A DNA stretch of 64,000 nucleotides from a bacterium C-53 (GTDB taxonomy: Bacteria; Bacillota; Clostridia; Lachnospirales; Lachnospiraceae): the NCBI GenBank assembly GCA_003612525.1, contig RAZD01000001.1, positions 248,001 through 312,000 on the forward strand. The letters are read 5' to 3'. Under the pieces are notes generated by a model. That model worked only from the letters and a program-made list of their open reading frames with translations. It made no database searches and was not told the origin of the DNA. Shown piece by piece: positions 17,692-26,104 of this stretch; position 1 is the stretch's first letter; each line of letters begins with the position of its first letter. Position numbers and translations under genes: made by a program.

Positions 17692-17722
17692 TTAGTATAC
17701 GCTAATAAATATTAGTTGTCAA
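17692..17722 (-). promoter_or_regulatory. feoAB promoter with overlapping DtxR-like operator
   Basis: Minus strand TTGACA (17722-17717), 17 bp, TATACT (17699-17694). The dyad TTAG-N6-CTAA (17692-17705) covers the -10 and a further TTAG lies at 17712-17715. The half-site matches the TTAGG/CCTAA style of DtxR/IdeR-family iron repressors, so repression by iron is likely. Confidence 0.72.
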
Positions 17723-17762
17723 TAACTTTCTGCACTGTGTATTGAAACCTTCTTGCATGACT

Positions 17763-17809
17763 AAGGAGTCCTGGGGCGTAATCTTGAAATACGCCTTAGA
17801 ACTCCTTCT
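17763..17809. terminator. Long hairpin after leuA
   Basis: Outer stem AAGGAGT/ACTCCTT and inner stem GGCGTA/TACGCC, enclosing 9 nt, just past the leuA stop. There is no clear T run on either strand, so it may stabilise the 3' end rather than terminate strongly. Confidence 0.45.
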
Positions 17810-17820
17810 GATACATAAGT

Positions 17821-19500
17821 CTATTTTCCACTAAGCCCCAGCCTGTTAATTGCACTGAATATTGCCCGTACCGAAGCTCTCGTTATATTTGAACTCACGC
17901 CGACGCCATAGGTTACGCGCCCCTCATTTGCATCAAGCATATGGATATATGCGGCAGCCTGCGCATTCGAACCACCCTGTAACGCATGTTCCTCATAATC
18001 CAGAACTTTAATACGCACATCAAGTTCTTCCTGCAACCCTCTTTGAACCGCATCAATCGGTCCGTTTCCGACAGCCTCAAACCGTTTTTCATTTCCATGA
18101 TTGGTATAAACCACAGTCACCTTTGTATCAAATTCGGATTCTGTTTCCCCGCTCAAATCATCGATGCGGATTCTCCGGAAATGAATCGGTTCTTTCATAT
18201 CAAGATATTTCTCGCGGAATTTCTGCATTACCTGCTCAGGGGAAACCTCGCCCTGCTTCTCTGACAATGCCTGAATCACATCGGCAAACTCCTTATGCAT
18301 TCCCTTCGGCAGCTTAAATCCGAAATAAGTATCCATAACGAATGCCACTCCGCCCTTTCCGGACTGCGAATTGATTCGTACAATCGGCTCATACTCTCTT
18401 CCAATGTCTGCTGGGTCAATTGGCAGATACGGAACTTCCCATGTATCCGGATGGCGCTCATTCATCGCATGCACACCCTTATTGATTGCATCCTGATGCG
18501 AACCGGAAAATGCCGTAAAAACAAGTTTTCCTGCATATGGATGCCTCGGATGAATCGGGATCTTACAACACCTTTCATACACTTCTATAATATCATTGAT
18601 ATGCTCAATTTCCAATTCCGGATTAATCCCCTGCGAAAACATATTGTATGCGACATTTAAAAGATCGACATTACCGGTCCTCTCACCATTTCCGAATAAA
18701 GTACCTTCCACTCTCTCAGCGCCTGCCAGCATCGCAAGCTCCGTTGCCGCAACACCTGTTCCTCGGTCATTATGAGGATGCACGCTCAGTATTATGCTTT
18801 CACGATTGTCAAAATGCTTATTCATCCATTCTATCACATCGGCATATGCATTCGGTGTTGTCATCTCTACCGTCGCAGGAAGGTTAATAATCACCGGATT
18901 TTCTTTTGTTGCACCCCATTCCTTTACAACCGCATTACATACTTCAAGCGCGTATTCCGGCTCCGTACCGGTGAAGCTTTCCGGAGAGTACTCCAGGATA
19001 ATTTTGCCCGGAAAATCTTTCGCCCTCTCCCTGACCATTCTTGTGCCGTCAATCGCAATCTGCTTGATTGCATCCTTATCTTTATGAAATACGACATCCC
19101 TTTGCAATGTAGAAGTCGAATTATAAATGTGGAACACAGTCTGTTTAATCCCCTGAATCGCCTCAAATGATTTGTCTATCAGCTCCTCTCTGCATTGAGA
19201 TAAAACCTGTACCCGCACATCGTCGGGAATCAGTTTCCGCTCCACAAGCTGTCTTAAAAAATCATACTCAATCTGAGACGCCGCCGGGAATCCGATCTCA
19301 ATCTCTTTAAAGCCCATGTTTACAAGCATCTGAAAAAACTCAATCTTCTCCGACACTACCATCGGGTCAATCAACGCCTGATTCCCATCCCTTAAATCAA
19401 CACTGCACCAAACCGGCGCATGTTCAATTTCCTTATTGACCCACTCCCTTTCGGGATAATGAAGAATCGGGTTCTTCTTATAACGTTTATAATTTAACAT
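17821..19500 (-). CDS. leuA: 2-isopropylmalate synthase
   Basis: 559 residues from the ATG at 19500, preceded by AGGAGAAG; the longer frame to 19566 runs through the upstream terminator. It condenses acetyl-CoA with 2-oxoisovalerate, the first step of leucine synthesis. Seen: the TIM-barrel start CSVDLRDGNQALIDP with the metal-binding Asp, the metal-binding HPHNDRGTG, GNGERTGNVDL, and the C-terminal feedback domain (about 440-559) ending RASVRAIFSAINRLG. This is the longer LeuA class with PILHYPEREW near the N-terminus. No T-box or other leader was found in the 90 bp upstream. No leuBCD genes are in the window. Confidence 0.95.
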   Translation of the reverse strand: MLNYKRYKKNPILHYPEREWVNKEIEHAPVWCSVDLRDGNQALIDPMVVSEKIEFFQMLVNMGFKEIEIGFPAASQIEYDFLRQLVERKLIPDDVRVQVLSQCREELIDKSFEAIQGIKQTVFHIYNSTSTLQRDVVFHKDKDAIKQIAIDGTRMVRERAKDFPGKIILEYSPESFTGTEPEYALEVCNAVVKEWGATKENPVIINLPATVEMTTPNAYADVIEWMNKHFDNRESIILSVHPHNDRGTGVAATELAMLAGAERVEGTLFGNGERTGNVDLLNVAYNMFSQGINPELEIEHINDIIEVYERCCKIPIHPRHPYAGKLVFTAFSGSHQDAINKGVHAMNERHPDTWEVPYLPIDPADIGREYEPIVRINSQSGKGGVAFVMDTYFGFKLPKGMHKEFADVIQALSEKQGEVSPEQVMQKFREKYLDMKEPIHFRRIRIDDLSGETESEFDTKVTVVYTNHGNEKRFEAVGNGPIDAVQRGLQEELDVRIKVLDYEEHALQGGSNAQAAAYIHMLDANEGRVTYGVGVSSNITRASVRAIFSAINRLGLSGK

Positions 19501-19549
19501 ATTTCTTCTCCTATCCGCTGCTTTGCAGCATTTTCTGATTGACAGACAT

Positions 19550-19580
19550 AAAAAGGCCTCTCCCACGAAAAGGAAAGGCC
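19550..19580 (-). terminator. Terminator between the HPr gene and leuA
   Basis: Minus strand stem GGCCT/AGGCC plus three inner pairs, followed by TTTTTAT. It lies 14 bp after the HPr stop and should separate it from leuA. Confidence 0.55.
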
Positions 19581-19593
19581 ATTTCTATCTCTA

Positions 19594-19857
19594 TTATTCA
19601 CCCAAGCCATTTTCAATCGCTGTAATTAATGCCTTAAGTGCTTCTTCTTCATCTTCGCCCTCGCAGACGAACTCCACCTCATCACCGCATTTTACACATG
19701 CGCCCAATACGCTTAGAACACTCTTAGCATTTGCCGTATTCTCTTTGAATGTAAATGTAATCAGAGACTTAAACTGCATAGCCTCTTTACATAGAATCCC
19801 AGCCGGGCGTAGGTGCAGACCTGTTGGATTTTTAATTGTTACCTTTTGGCTTACCAT
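19594..19857 (-). CDS. ptsH: HPr phosphocarrier protein
   Basis: 87 residues from the ATG at 19857, 8 bp after GGAGG. The phospho-His motif GLHLRPAG is intact, and the regulatory Ser site ANAKSVLSVLG is present, so it can be both a phosphotransferase carrier and a target of HPr kinase; Crh-type paralogues lack the His. Acidic C-terminus. A strong promoter precedes it and a terminator follows, so it is expressed alone. No EI or EII gene is nearby. Confidence 0.9.
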   Translation of the reverse strand: MVSQKVTIKNPTGLHLRPAGILCKEAMQFKSLITFTFKENTANAKSVLSVLGACVKCGDEVEFVCEGEDEEEALKALITAIENGLGE

Positions 19858-19903
19858 TCCAGTTTCCTCCAATCACTAGGCATAGTAAAAATTACCTATA
19901 TCT

Positions 19904-19932
19904 ACTATACCATCTTATGATTTATTTCACAA
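19904..19932 (-). promoter_or_regulatory. Sigma-A promoter of ptsH
   Basis: Minus strand TTGTGA (19932-19927), 17 bp, TATAGT (19909-19904), about 47 bp before the ATG. Confidence 0.7.
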
Positions 19933-19981
19933 GTATTTTAATAAAATTGTACTTGTTTTTAGTAATATCTACGATATTTCT

Positions 19982-21331
19982 TTACATTACGGTATTTTCA
20001 ATCAGTTCTGCCAGAGCCTTTGCATCCCTGTCTATCATGCTCTGATCTTTGCCTTCAATCATAACACGTACAAGCGGTTCCGTTCCTGAAGGACGGATTA
20101 ATACTCTGCCGTCACCGGCATATTTTGTCTCAAGCGCCTGAATCGCATCCGATATTTCCGTATATTCCATAAAGCTTTCCTTTTTGTGATTCGGCACTTT
20201 GGCGCCATAAAGCGCCTGCGGAAGCACTTCCATGACTTTGGCAAGCTCTGACAGAGGCTTTTTGCTTTCCACCATTACCTGCAGCAAATGAAGCGCACTT
20301 AGTAAACCGTCGCCGGTTGTATTCTCATCCAGAAAAATAATATGTCCGGACTGCTCTCCGCCAAGATTCGCGCCTATTTCACGCATATGCTCCAGCACAT
20401 AACGGTCGCCAACCTTCGTCTGATCAATCTTAATCTTTTTCTCCTTCCCCATCAGGAAAAATCCAAGATTACTCATCACTGTCGCTACAATCGTATCTTT
20501 CTTCAGAGTTCCTTTTTCTTTCATGTAATTTCCGATGATTGCCATAATTTCATCACCGTTTACAATTTTTCCGTTTTCGTCCGCCGCCAGAAGCCTGTCA
20601 GCATCGCCGTCGAATGCAAGGCCCAACGCCGCCTTTTCATATACGACGCGTGCGCAGAGCTCCTCCATATGGGTAGATCCACAATTTGCATTAATGTTTG
20701 TGCCATCCGGATTATTATGAATGGCAACCACATCCGCGCCAAGTTCACGCAACGTTTCTATCGAAGTATAGAACGATGCCCCCTCCGCACAATCCACCAC
20801 AATCTTCATATCACGAAGATCAAGGGGAACTGCCTTGCGCGCATGATTGATATATTCTTCTTTTGCATCGGAACGATATTTGATTTTTCCAACTCTGGAA
20901 CCTGTCGGCTTGGGGACGCCCTTGCAGTTGTTCTTAATCAGGCTCTCAATCTGGTCTTCCAGCTCATCCGAAAGCTTATAGCCATCTCCGTTAAAAAATT
21001 TAATTCCATTAAACTCCACCGGATTATGAGAAGCTGAAATCACAACACCAGCGTCCACCTTATATTTCCTTGTAAGATACGCAATTGCCGGCGTTGGCAG
21101 AACGCCTACATACACTGCGTTTGCTCCCACGGAGCAGATACCTGCCATCATCGCATTGGCCAGCATATCACCTGAAATACGCGTGTCACATCCGACCATA
21201 ATCGTAGGGCGGTAAGATCTCTCTTCCGTCAAAACATATGCACCTGCCTGGCCAAGCTGCATCGCAAGCAGCGGAGTCAGCTCCGTATTTGCGACACCAC
21301 GCACACCGTCTGTTCCAAATAATCTTCCCAT
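19982..21331 (-). CDS. glmM: Phosphoglucosamine mutase
   Basis: 449 residues, full length. It converts glucosamine-6-phosphate to glucosamine-1-phosphate for peptidoglycan. Seen: RLFGTDGVRG (3-12), the phosphoserine loop ISASHNP with S101, the metal loop DGDADR (about 241-246), the sugar loop GEQSGH and the phosphate loop RPSGTEPLVRV. The start overlaps the cdaR stop by one base (TAATG). This is the conserved cdaA-cdaR-glmM order; in other Firmicutes GlmM binds and inhibits CdaA. Confidence 0.97.
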   Translation of the reverse strand: MGRLFGTDGVRGVANTELTPLLAMQLGQAGAYVLTEERSYRPTIMVGCDTRISGDMLANAMMAGICSVGANAVYVGVLPTPAIAYLTRKYKVDAGVVISASHNPVEFNGIKFFNGDGYKLSDELEDQIESLIKNNCKGVPKPTGSRVGKIKYRSDAKEEYINHARKAVPLDLRDMKIVVDCAEGASFYTSIETLRELGADVVAIHNNPDGTNINANCGSTHMEELCARVVYEKAALGLAFDGDADRLLAADENGKIVNGDEIMAIIGNYMKEKGTLKKDTIVATVMSNLGFFLMGKEKKIKIDQTKVGDRYVLEHMREIGANLGGEQSGHIIFLDENTTGDGLLSALHLLQVMVESKKPLSELAKVMEVLPQALYGAKVPNHKKESFMEYTEISDAIQALETKYAGDGRVLIRPSGTEPLVRVMIEGKDQSMIDRDAKALAELIENTVM

Positions 21332-22611
21332 TATTCTACCCCTTTTACTTTTAATATTACCTTTACCGTCACTTTCTCTTCACCCGCAATGATGCCAATC
21401 GGATAAGCAAAAACAACATCCGCATCGTATACACCCTCCGGAAGTGCCTCCGCATCCTCCGGTTTTGCAATCAAAGCTGCATCAACAATGCCGGTAATCT
21501 CAGCCGGATTGATATTGTCAAATGCTGCGCCCATTCCGCGGACTCCGACTGCAATCACTTCTCCGACGCCTCCTATGGAAGCCTCCATTTCCTCCGGCAC
21601 ATTTACAATCGTGATATTCGATGTCGGAACTTCAACATTCTTCGCATTAAGCTGTTGTACTTCTACCGTAACGGTTGCTATCGTACCCGCCTCTCCCGGT
21701 ATCACAATAATTCCTTCCGGAAGATATCTGCTGACATCAACCTGCACTTCCACCGGCCCCCGCGCATCCGTAATATCCACTACCGACGCCGGAATCGAAA
21801 TACCTGAAACAGCGTCAAGCGCCGACTTCCTTCCGGTAACAGTGAGGGAGTACAGGCTGCTTGTCAAAATACCTGTCGTACCATAGCCCACTGCCGGCAC
21901 TCCTGTGTAACTGAAATTGATCGGAATTTCCTTCGTATTCCAGATCTCTACCGTAACATTGACAGACTCACGGCTCAATGTAAGTTCATTCTGTGATATT
22001 TCCTTATTCTGCGCATCGTATAATACAATATTCTCTGCGGTTGAAATATCAGAAGTCATCCCTGATACGTCTACATCCACAACCGCACTGTCAATTTGTG
22101 ATACAATTGATTCCGGACCGGAAACTTTTACTACATTTTTATCCGTATACATATTTCCGATAATACATCCCTGAGAAATATCTCCCGAAGTCCTGACTTT
22201 TATATTAAACTGTCTGGCGAGAAGACCCTCAATCGCTATTTTTACATTTTTGTTTCTTAGCGTAATATTATCAATCCGGTCTGCATATTTCGTTGCTTTC
22301 ACTTCAATCGGTATCATAGTTCCGTCAAGTCTTGACATATCCGCAAATGCTTTAAAATTATCACGGCTCAGCGTATCAAGCACGGACCGTTTCGCGGTTA
22401 CACTTATACTGACTACGTCTGAATTGTCCACAACTTCATATACGCTCCCCTGGCTTGTGATGACCTGTTCATTCGTCAGTTCCACCGGAATCATACTGAA
22501 TGTTTTTACTGTAACAGGATCATCCACACTGACTACAATAAGCCATAGCAGAAAAGCAAATACAACGGATAAAATTTTCAGGCCGATATTATTTGTTAGT
22601 TTCTTTTTCAT
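21331..22611 (-). CDS. cdaR: CdaR (YbbR-domain) regulator of the diadenylate cyclase
   Basis: 426 residues: one N-terminal membrane helix (about 10-28) and then about four tandem YbbR repeats of roughly 80-90 residues facing outward, rich in Val/Ile strands and SxxSV-type motifs. It overlaps the end of cdaA by 23 bp. CdaR proteins modulate CdaA activity at the membrane; the sign of the effect differs between species. Confidence 0.92.
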   Translation of the reverse strand: MKKKLTNNIGLKILSVVFAFLLWLIVVSVDDPVTVKTFSMIPVELTNEQVITSQGSVYEVVDNSDVVSISVTAKRSVLDTLSRDNFKAFADMSRLDGTMIPIEVKATKYADRIDNITLRNKNVKIAIEGLLARQFNIKVRTSGDISQGCIIGNMYTDKNVVKVSGPESIVSQIDSAVVDVDVSGMTSDISTAENIVLYDAQNKEISQNELTLSRESVNVTVEIWNTKEIPINFSYTGVPAVGYGTTGILTSSLYSLTVTGRKSALDAVSGISIPASVVDITDARGPVEVQVDVSRYLPEGIIVIPGEAGTIATVTVEVQQLNAKNVEVPTSNITIVNVPEEMEASIGGVGEVIAVGVRGMGAAFDNINPAEITGIVDAALIAKPEDAEALPEGVYDADVVFAYPIGIIAGEEKVTVKVILKVKGVE

Positions 22612-23470
22612 TCTTCGACCTGCCTTTCCATAGCCTGAACCTGCGTTCTTCTATTGTTTTGTTCTGCGCACCGCCAAGCCGCTCCTTCAGGAAATCGGCA
22701 TCAATATTTCGATATAATTCGCCTTCATAGGCAACGGAGACCCTTCCTGTCTCTTCCGACACAATAATCGTAATAGAATCCGTAACTTCGGAAATACCGA
22801 CACCGGCACGATGTCTCGTTCCCAATTCCTTGCTAAGTGCCATATTATCTGACAAAGGAAGATAACATGTCGCCGAAACCACTCTGTTTCCCTGAATAAT
22901 AATTGCTCCGTCATGAAGCGGAGTATTATGTTCAAAAATATTAATCAATAACTGACTTGATACAAGCGAGTCCAGTTCAATTCCTGTTCTTTCATATTCT
23001 GTCAGCGGGTCGTTCTGTGCAATTACGATCAATGCGCCCGTTTTCACTTTTCCCATCTCATAACAGGCTTTCACGATCTCGCCAACTGTCTTATCACTGA
23101 ATCGTTCATCCAGATTTCGGTTAGAGTCAAACGGAATAAGCGAAGAAAAAATATTTTTTCTTCCCAGCATGTCAAGCGCTTTCCGAAGTTCCGGCTGAAA
23201 GACAACAATCATTGCCGTAATCGCAACCACGGAAGCGTTTTTTACAATCCACAAAATCGTATTCATACGAAATACGTATGCCAGAAAGATAAAGACGCCA
23301 ATTACAATAAGCCCCCTCAACAGGGACCATGCCTTCGTATTTTTAATCCACACCAGTATATGATAGACCAGAAATGAAATAATCAATATTTCTACAATAT
23401 CGGTCCATGTAATCCTGGGGATAGACATTGGTGATATATATCTTCCTACAAATGAACTTATTCTCTCCAT
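22589..23470 (-). CDS. cdaA: Diadenylate cyclase CdaA
   Basis: 293 residues. Three N-terminal membrane helices (about 22-95), then the DAC domain with the catalytic motifs DGA (187-189, in PLHDGAIII) and RHR (219-221, in GTRHRAG). It makes c-di-AMP from two ATP at the membrane. Full length, all key residues present. It is followed by cdaR and glmM in the usual order and preceded at 12 bp by a membrane protein gene, so it is part of the long recD2-to-glmM message. Confidence 0.97.
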   Translation of the reverse strand: MERISSFVGRYISPMSIPRITWTDIVEILIISFLVYHILVWIKNTKAWSLLRGLIVIGVFIFLAYVFRMNTILWIVKNASVVAITAMIVVFQPELRKALDMLGRKNIFSSLIPFDSNRNLDERFSDKTVGEIVKACYEMGKVKTGALIVIAQNDPLTEYERTGIELDSLVSSQLLINIFEHNTPLHDGAIIIQGNRVVSATCYLPLSDNMALSKELGTRHRAGVGISEVTDSITIIVSEETGRVSVAYEGELYRNIDADFLKERLGGAQNKTIEERRFRLWKGRSKNEKETNK

Positions 23471-23482
23471 ATAGAATCACAC

Positions 23483-24505
23483 CTATCTGACATCAAAATC
23501 ATCATCCAGCTTTCTGGCAGATGTCCTCGCCCGCGTATCTGCGTGTGTCCCATGATAGGAAGATGCAGATGATAATTTTTTCTGAGAATTAATCTTCTTC
23601 ACCTTCTTCTCCGGCGCTGAAACCATCATTTTGGGCACTGCCTTTACATAATAATAATATTCATCATCTTCAAACTGGACATATTCGGTTCTCGAATAAT
23701 CCACACTGAAAACAAAGAATTCAAGTACAATTATTAATAATACGGATAACACCGTTCCAATTATTGTTTTAACGATAGAAATATTTATATCCATCATCAA
23801 ATCACCAATCAAAATAATCATAACATTCGTGATCGCGCCAACTACCATTGCGATCTTCCATGCATAATTCACGGAAAGCCTGCGCACCAGATAGACAAGT
23901 ATCACAGTCACTGCAAATGCCGCCAGCATCACAATCATCGTCTTATTTCCCATAATGCTGTCAATCACGTACTGAAATCTTTGAATTCTACTCTCCGTTT
24001 CGAGATTTCCCAGAGCTTTTGAATTGAGTTTCACATAATCAAGAACATAAAATACAATTACTCCACATCCGACTGAAACTGCTGATAATGGTGTACCGAC
24101 AAACCCCATTGCAAGCGGCATCGCATATGGCACATGGCATGCAAAGCAAAGCGGAGTCAACAGCACCGCCACCGCATCTCTCGGTGAAAATCGGAAATAA
24201 AGCAGAAACATCAGCAGAAAAAGAGCCAACACTACTACTGCACATTCCAGAGAAAGCGCGTAGAGATGAAGTATAATAAATCCCGCCGAGAACAGAAGAA
24301 TTATATTCACAGGAAGAAACGAACATAATAACGCTGTTATCAGCAATATCGCCGGATTTGTCAGACGGTACATAAATCCAAGATTTTTCGTAATCGTAAT
24401 CAGTGAAACCAAAGCAAGTAAAAATTTCATTACGGGCGTAATATAAATTTCATATTTCCCATAAAAGTTCTTCAAATGCTCCTTCATTACAAGTAAATTT
24501 GTCAT
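23483..24505 (-). CDS. Conserved polytopic membrane protein, function unknown
   Basis: 340 residues with about eight hydrophobic segments up to residue 270, then a charged cytoplasmic tail with an EDDEYYYY patch and a Lys/Ser/Arg-rich end. I do not recognise a family with known function; homologues in databases may be labelled ABC permease, but there is no EAA loop or ATPase beside it. It sits between a small membrane protein and cdaA, so a link to c-di-AMP or the envelope is possible by position only. Confidence 0.75.
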   Translation of the reverse strand: MTNLLVMKEHLKNFYGKYEIYITPVMKFLLALVSLITITKNLGFMYRLTNPAILLITALLCSFLPVNIILLFSAGFIILHLYALSLECAVVVLALFLLMFLLYFRFSPRDAVAVLLTPLCFACHVPYAMPLAMGFVGTPLSAVSVGCGVIVFYVLDYVKLNSKALGNLETESRIQRFQYVIDSIMGNKTMIVMLAAFAVTVILVYLVRRLSVNYAWKIAMVVGAITNVMIILIGDLMMDINISIVKTIIGTVLSVLLIIVLEFFVFSVDYSRTEYVQFEDDEYYYYVKAVPKMMVSAPEKKVKKINSQKKLSSASSYHGTHADTRARTSARKLDDDFDVR

Positions 24506-24532
24506 TATCGCTCCTATTTTTACAGCCCGCTG

Positions 24533-24925
24533 CTAATCTTCTTCCTCATACATCTGAGAAAGCTTTCTCAAAGCCGCATAGTAATTGCGAAGGCTTTTTT
24601 TTGCCTTATTGTATCGATATGAAGCCAGTATATATGCTATAAGCATGTAAGCAACGACTGCCGCCAGATATAGCATAACCAGTGTTTTTACGAAGGCTAC
24701 CACATCCATTTTATAAATATCCGCCAGAAACGCCTCAAAATCATAATATATATACATGGCAAAAATCAGCCCAAATGCAATTGTTGCGCTGATTGCCGTC
24801 TTCACTACCTGAAAACTGATATAGTCGTTTCTGAAATAATTACCGACAGGAATCATCCTTTTCCCCTCATCAGCCTCATAGGAAGCCATTCTGGTCATAA
24901 GTTTGATTCTTTCTTCATTTAACAT
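24533..24925 (-). CDS. Small two-helix membrane protein, function unknown
   Basis: 130 residues from the ATG at 24925 (an upstream TTG is less likely). A charged N-terminus is followed by two membrane helices (about 45-62 and 80-105) and a basic, Tyr-rich C-terminal helix ending in EEED. No family recognised. It lies between the yvyF-like gene and the eight-helix membrane protein, with short gaps on both sides, so it is co-transcribed. Confidence 0.65.
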   Translation of the reverse strand: MLNEERIKLMTRMASYEADEGKRMIPVGNYFRNDYISFQVVKTAISATIAFGLIFAMYIYYDFEAFLADIYKMDVVAFVKTLVMLYLAAVVAYMLIAYILASYRYNKAKKSLRNYYAALRKLSQMYEEED

Positions 24926-24950
24926 ACAAAAAATCACCAACGTTCACACA

Positions 24951-25367
24951 CTAGTGTTTATCGAGAAAACGCATGCGATCCTTTCCTTTTGATTTTGACG
25001 AACTTGTAACCGGCTCCTCTTTCTGTGGAATCCTGGTTGCGTCAATTAACCCCTTTGCAATATCAGATTTACACCGATCGCAGAATCTTCCCGTCTTAAT
25101 CAGTGCGCCGCAAACCTCACATTCAATTCCAATAACAGAATTATCAGAAAAAGTAAGCCTCTCTTCACGAATCCAACGCTTGATCTGCGCAATCTCAACT
25201 TCGCAATCCTCTGATATCTGCTGTATACTTGCATCAGGATGATCATAAATATATTCCTTTACCTCCTGAAACTTGTCTTCCAGCTCCTCTCTGCAAGCCG
25301 GACATAAATTAATCCCTGTAATATAATTGTACAGTCTTCCGCATTTTTTGCAATTTCTTACATTCAT
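24951..25367 (-). CDS. YvyF-like flagellar-operon zinc-ribbon protein
   Basis: 138 residues. Two Cys pairs at the N-terminus (CKKCGRLYNY..CPAC), a central helix-turn-helix-like stretch (SIQQISEDCEVEIAQIKRWIREE), a second Cys cluster (CEVCG..CDRC) and a basic tail. This is the pattern of the TIGR03826/YvyF family found next to comF and flagellar genes in Bacilli. Here too it follows comFC directly, which supports the call. Biochemical role unknown. Confidence 0.75.
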   Translation of the reverse strand: MNVRNCKKCGRLYNYITGINLCPACREELEDKFQEVKEYIYDHPDASIQQISEDCEVEIAQIKRWIREERLTFSDNSVIGIECEVCGALIKTGRFCDRCKSDIAKGLIDATRIPQKEEPVTSSSKSKGKDRMRFLDKH

Positions 25368-25393
25368 ACTATTCTCGCACCTTTCCTATAGTG

Positions 25394-26104
25394 TCACACA
25401 TCGGCACCGGATGCCAGTGCCACAAAATATACATTTTTTATACCGTTTTCTCTCAGTACCCTTGAAATTTCATTTATTGTACTGCCCGTTGTTAAAATAT
25501 CATCAACGATAATAACTGTATTTAATTTTACATCATTTTTCACCATTTTAAAAGCCTTTTTCAAATTATTTTCCCGTTCTGTAAGAGTCATCAGTTTCAG
25601 CGCCTTTGTATTCCTCTCTCTGATCAGAATTTCTTCTCTGACGGGAATATTCATCCGCCGGCCTATTTCATTGGCGATCAGGCCGGCCTGGTTATAGCCC
25701 CGTTTTCTGAACCTTTTTGGATGAAGTGGAACCGGAATAATCGCATCCGCACAAAATTCCCGAATTTCTTTTCCCAGACACCGGCATACTGTCTCTGCAT
25801 AAAACCGGCTGTATTCCCTTCGGTTCGCATATTTAAAACGATAGATGCTCTTTTTCATAACATCATTATACAGGAAAACAGAAAAGCCTTTACGAAAATA
25901 CCGTCTCTTATCTCTGCATCCCGCACAGTATTCAGTTTCGTTATCCATCATCTGTTTTCCGCACTTCATACACTTCGGTTCTTTGATATAGGCAAGTTTT
26001 CCGATACAGTCCGGGCACACCAGCGTTTCACGATATGCCAGAATTCTGTCACAAACCGGACATCTGCCCGGATATAAAAGATCCAATATCTTATTTATAC
26101 TCAT
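25394..26104 (-). CDS. comFC: ComF family amidophosphoribosyltransferase-like protein
   Basis: 236 residues. An N-terminal zinc ribbon (CPVC, CPDC, CMKCG, CAGC) is followed by a phosphoribosyltransferase-like domain with the PRPP loop VIIVDDILTTGSTI. ComFC proteins act in DNA uptake or recombination in naturally competent bacteria, though many non-competent species keep them. It overlaps recD2 by 4 bp. No comFA helicase gene is present. Confidence 0.9.
   Translation of the reverse strand: MSINKILDLLYPGRCPVCDRILAYRETLVCPDCIGKLAYIKEPKCMKCGKQMMDNETEYCAGCRDKRRYFRKGFSVFLYNDVMKKSIYRFKYANRREYSRFYAETVCRCLGKEIREFCADAIIPVPLHPKRFRKRGYNQAGLIANEIGRRMNIPVREEILIRERNTKALKLMTLTERENNLKKAFKMVKNDVKLNTVIIVDDILTTGSTINEISRVLRENGIKNVYFVALASGADV

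Noticed and set aside
19501-19593. Possible T-box or leader attenuator before leuA
   Set aside because: The gap is only about 90 bp and holds a simple terminator of the HPr gene; no T-box consensus or leader peptide rich in Leu codons is present.
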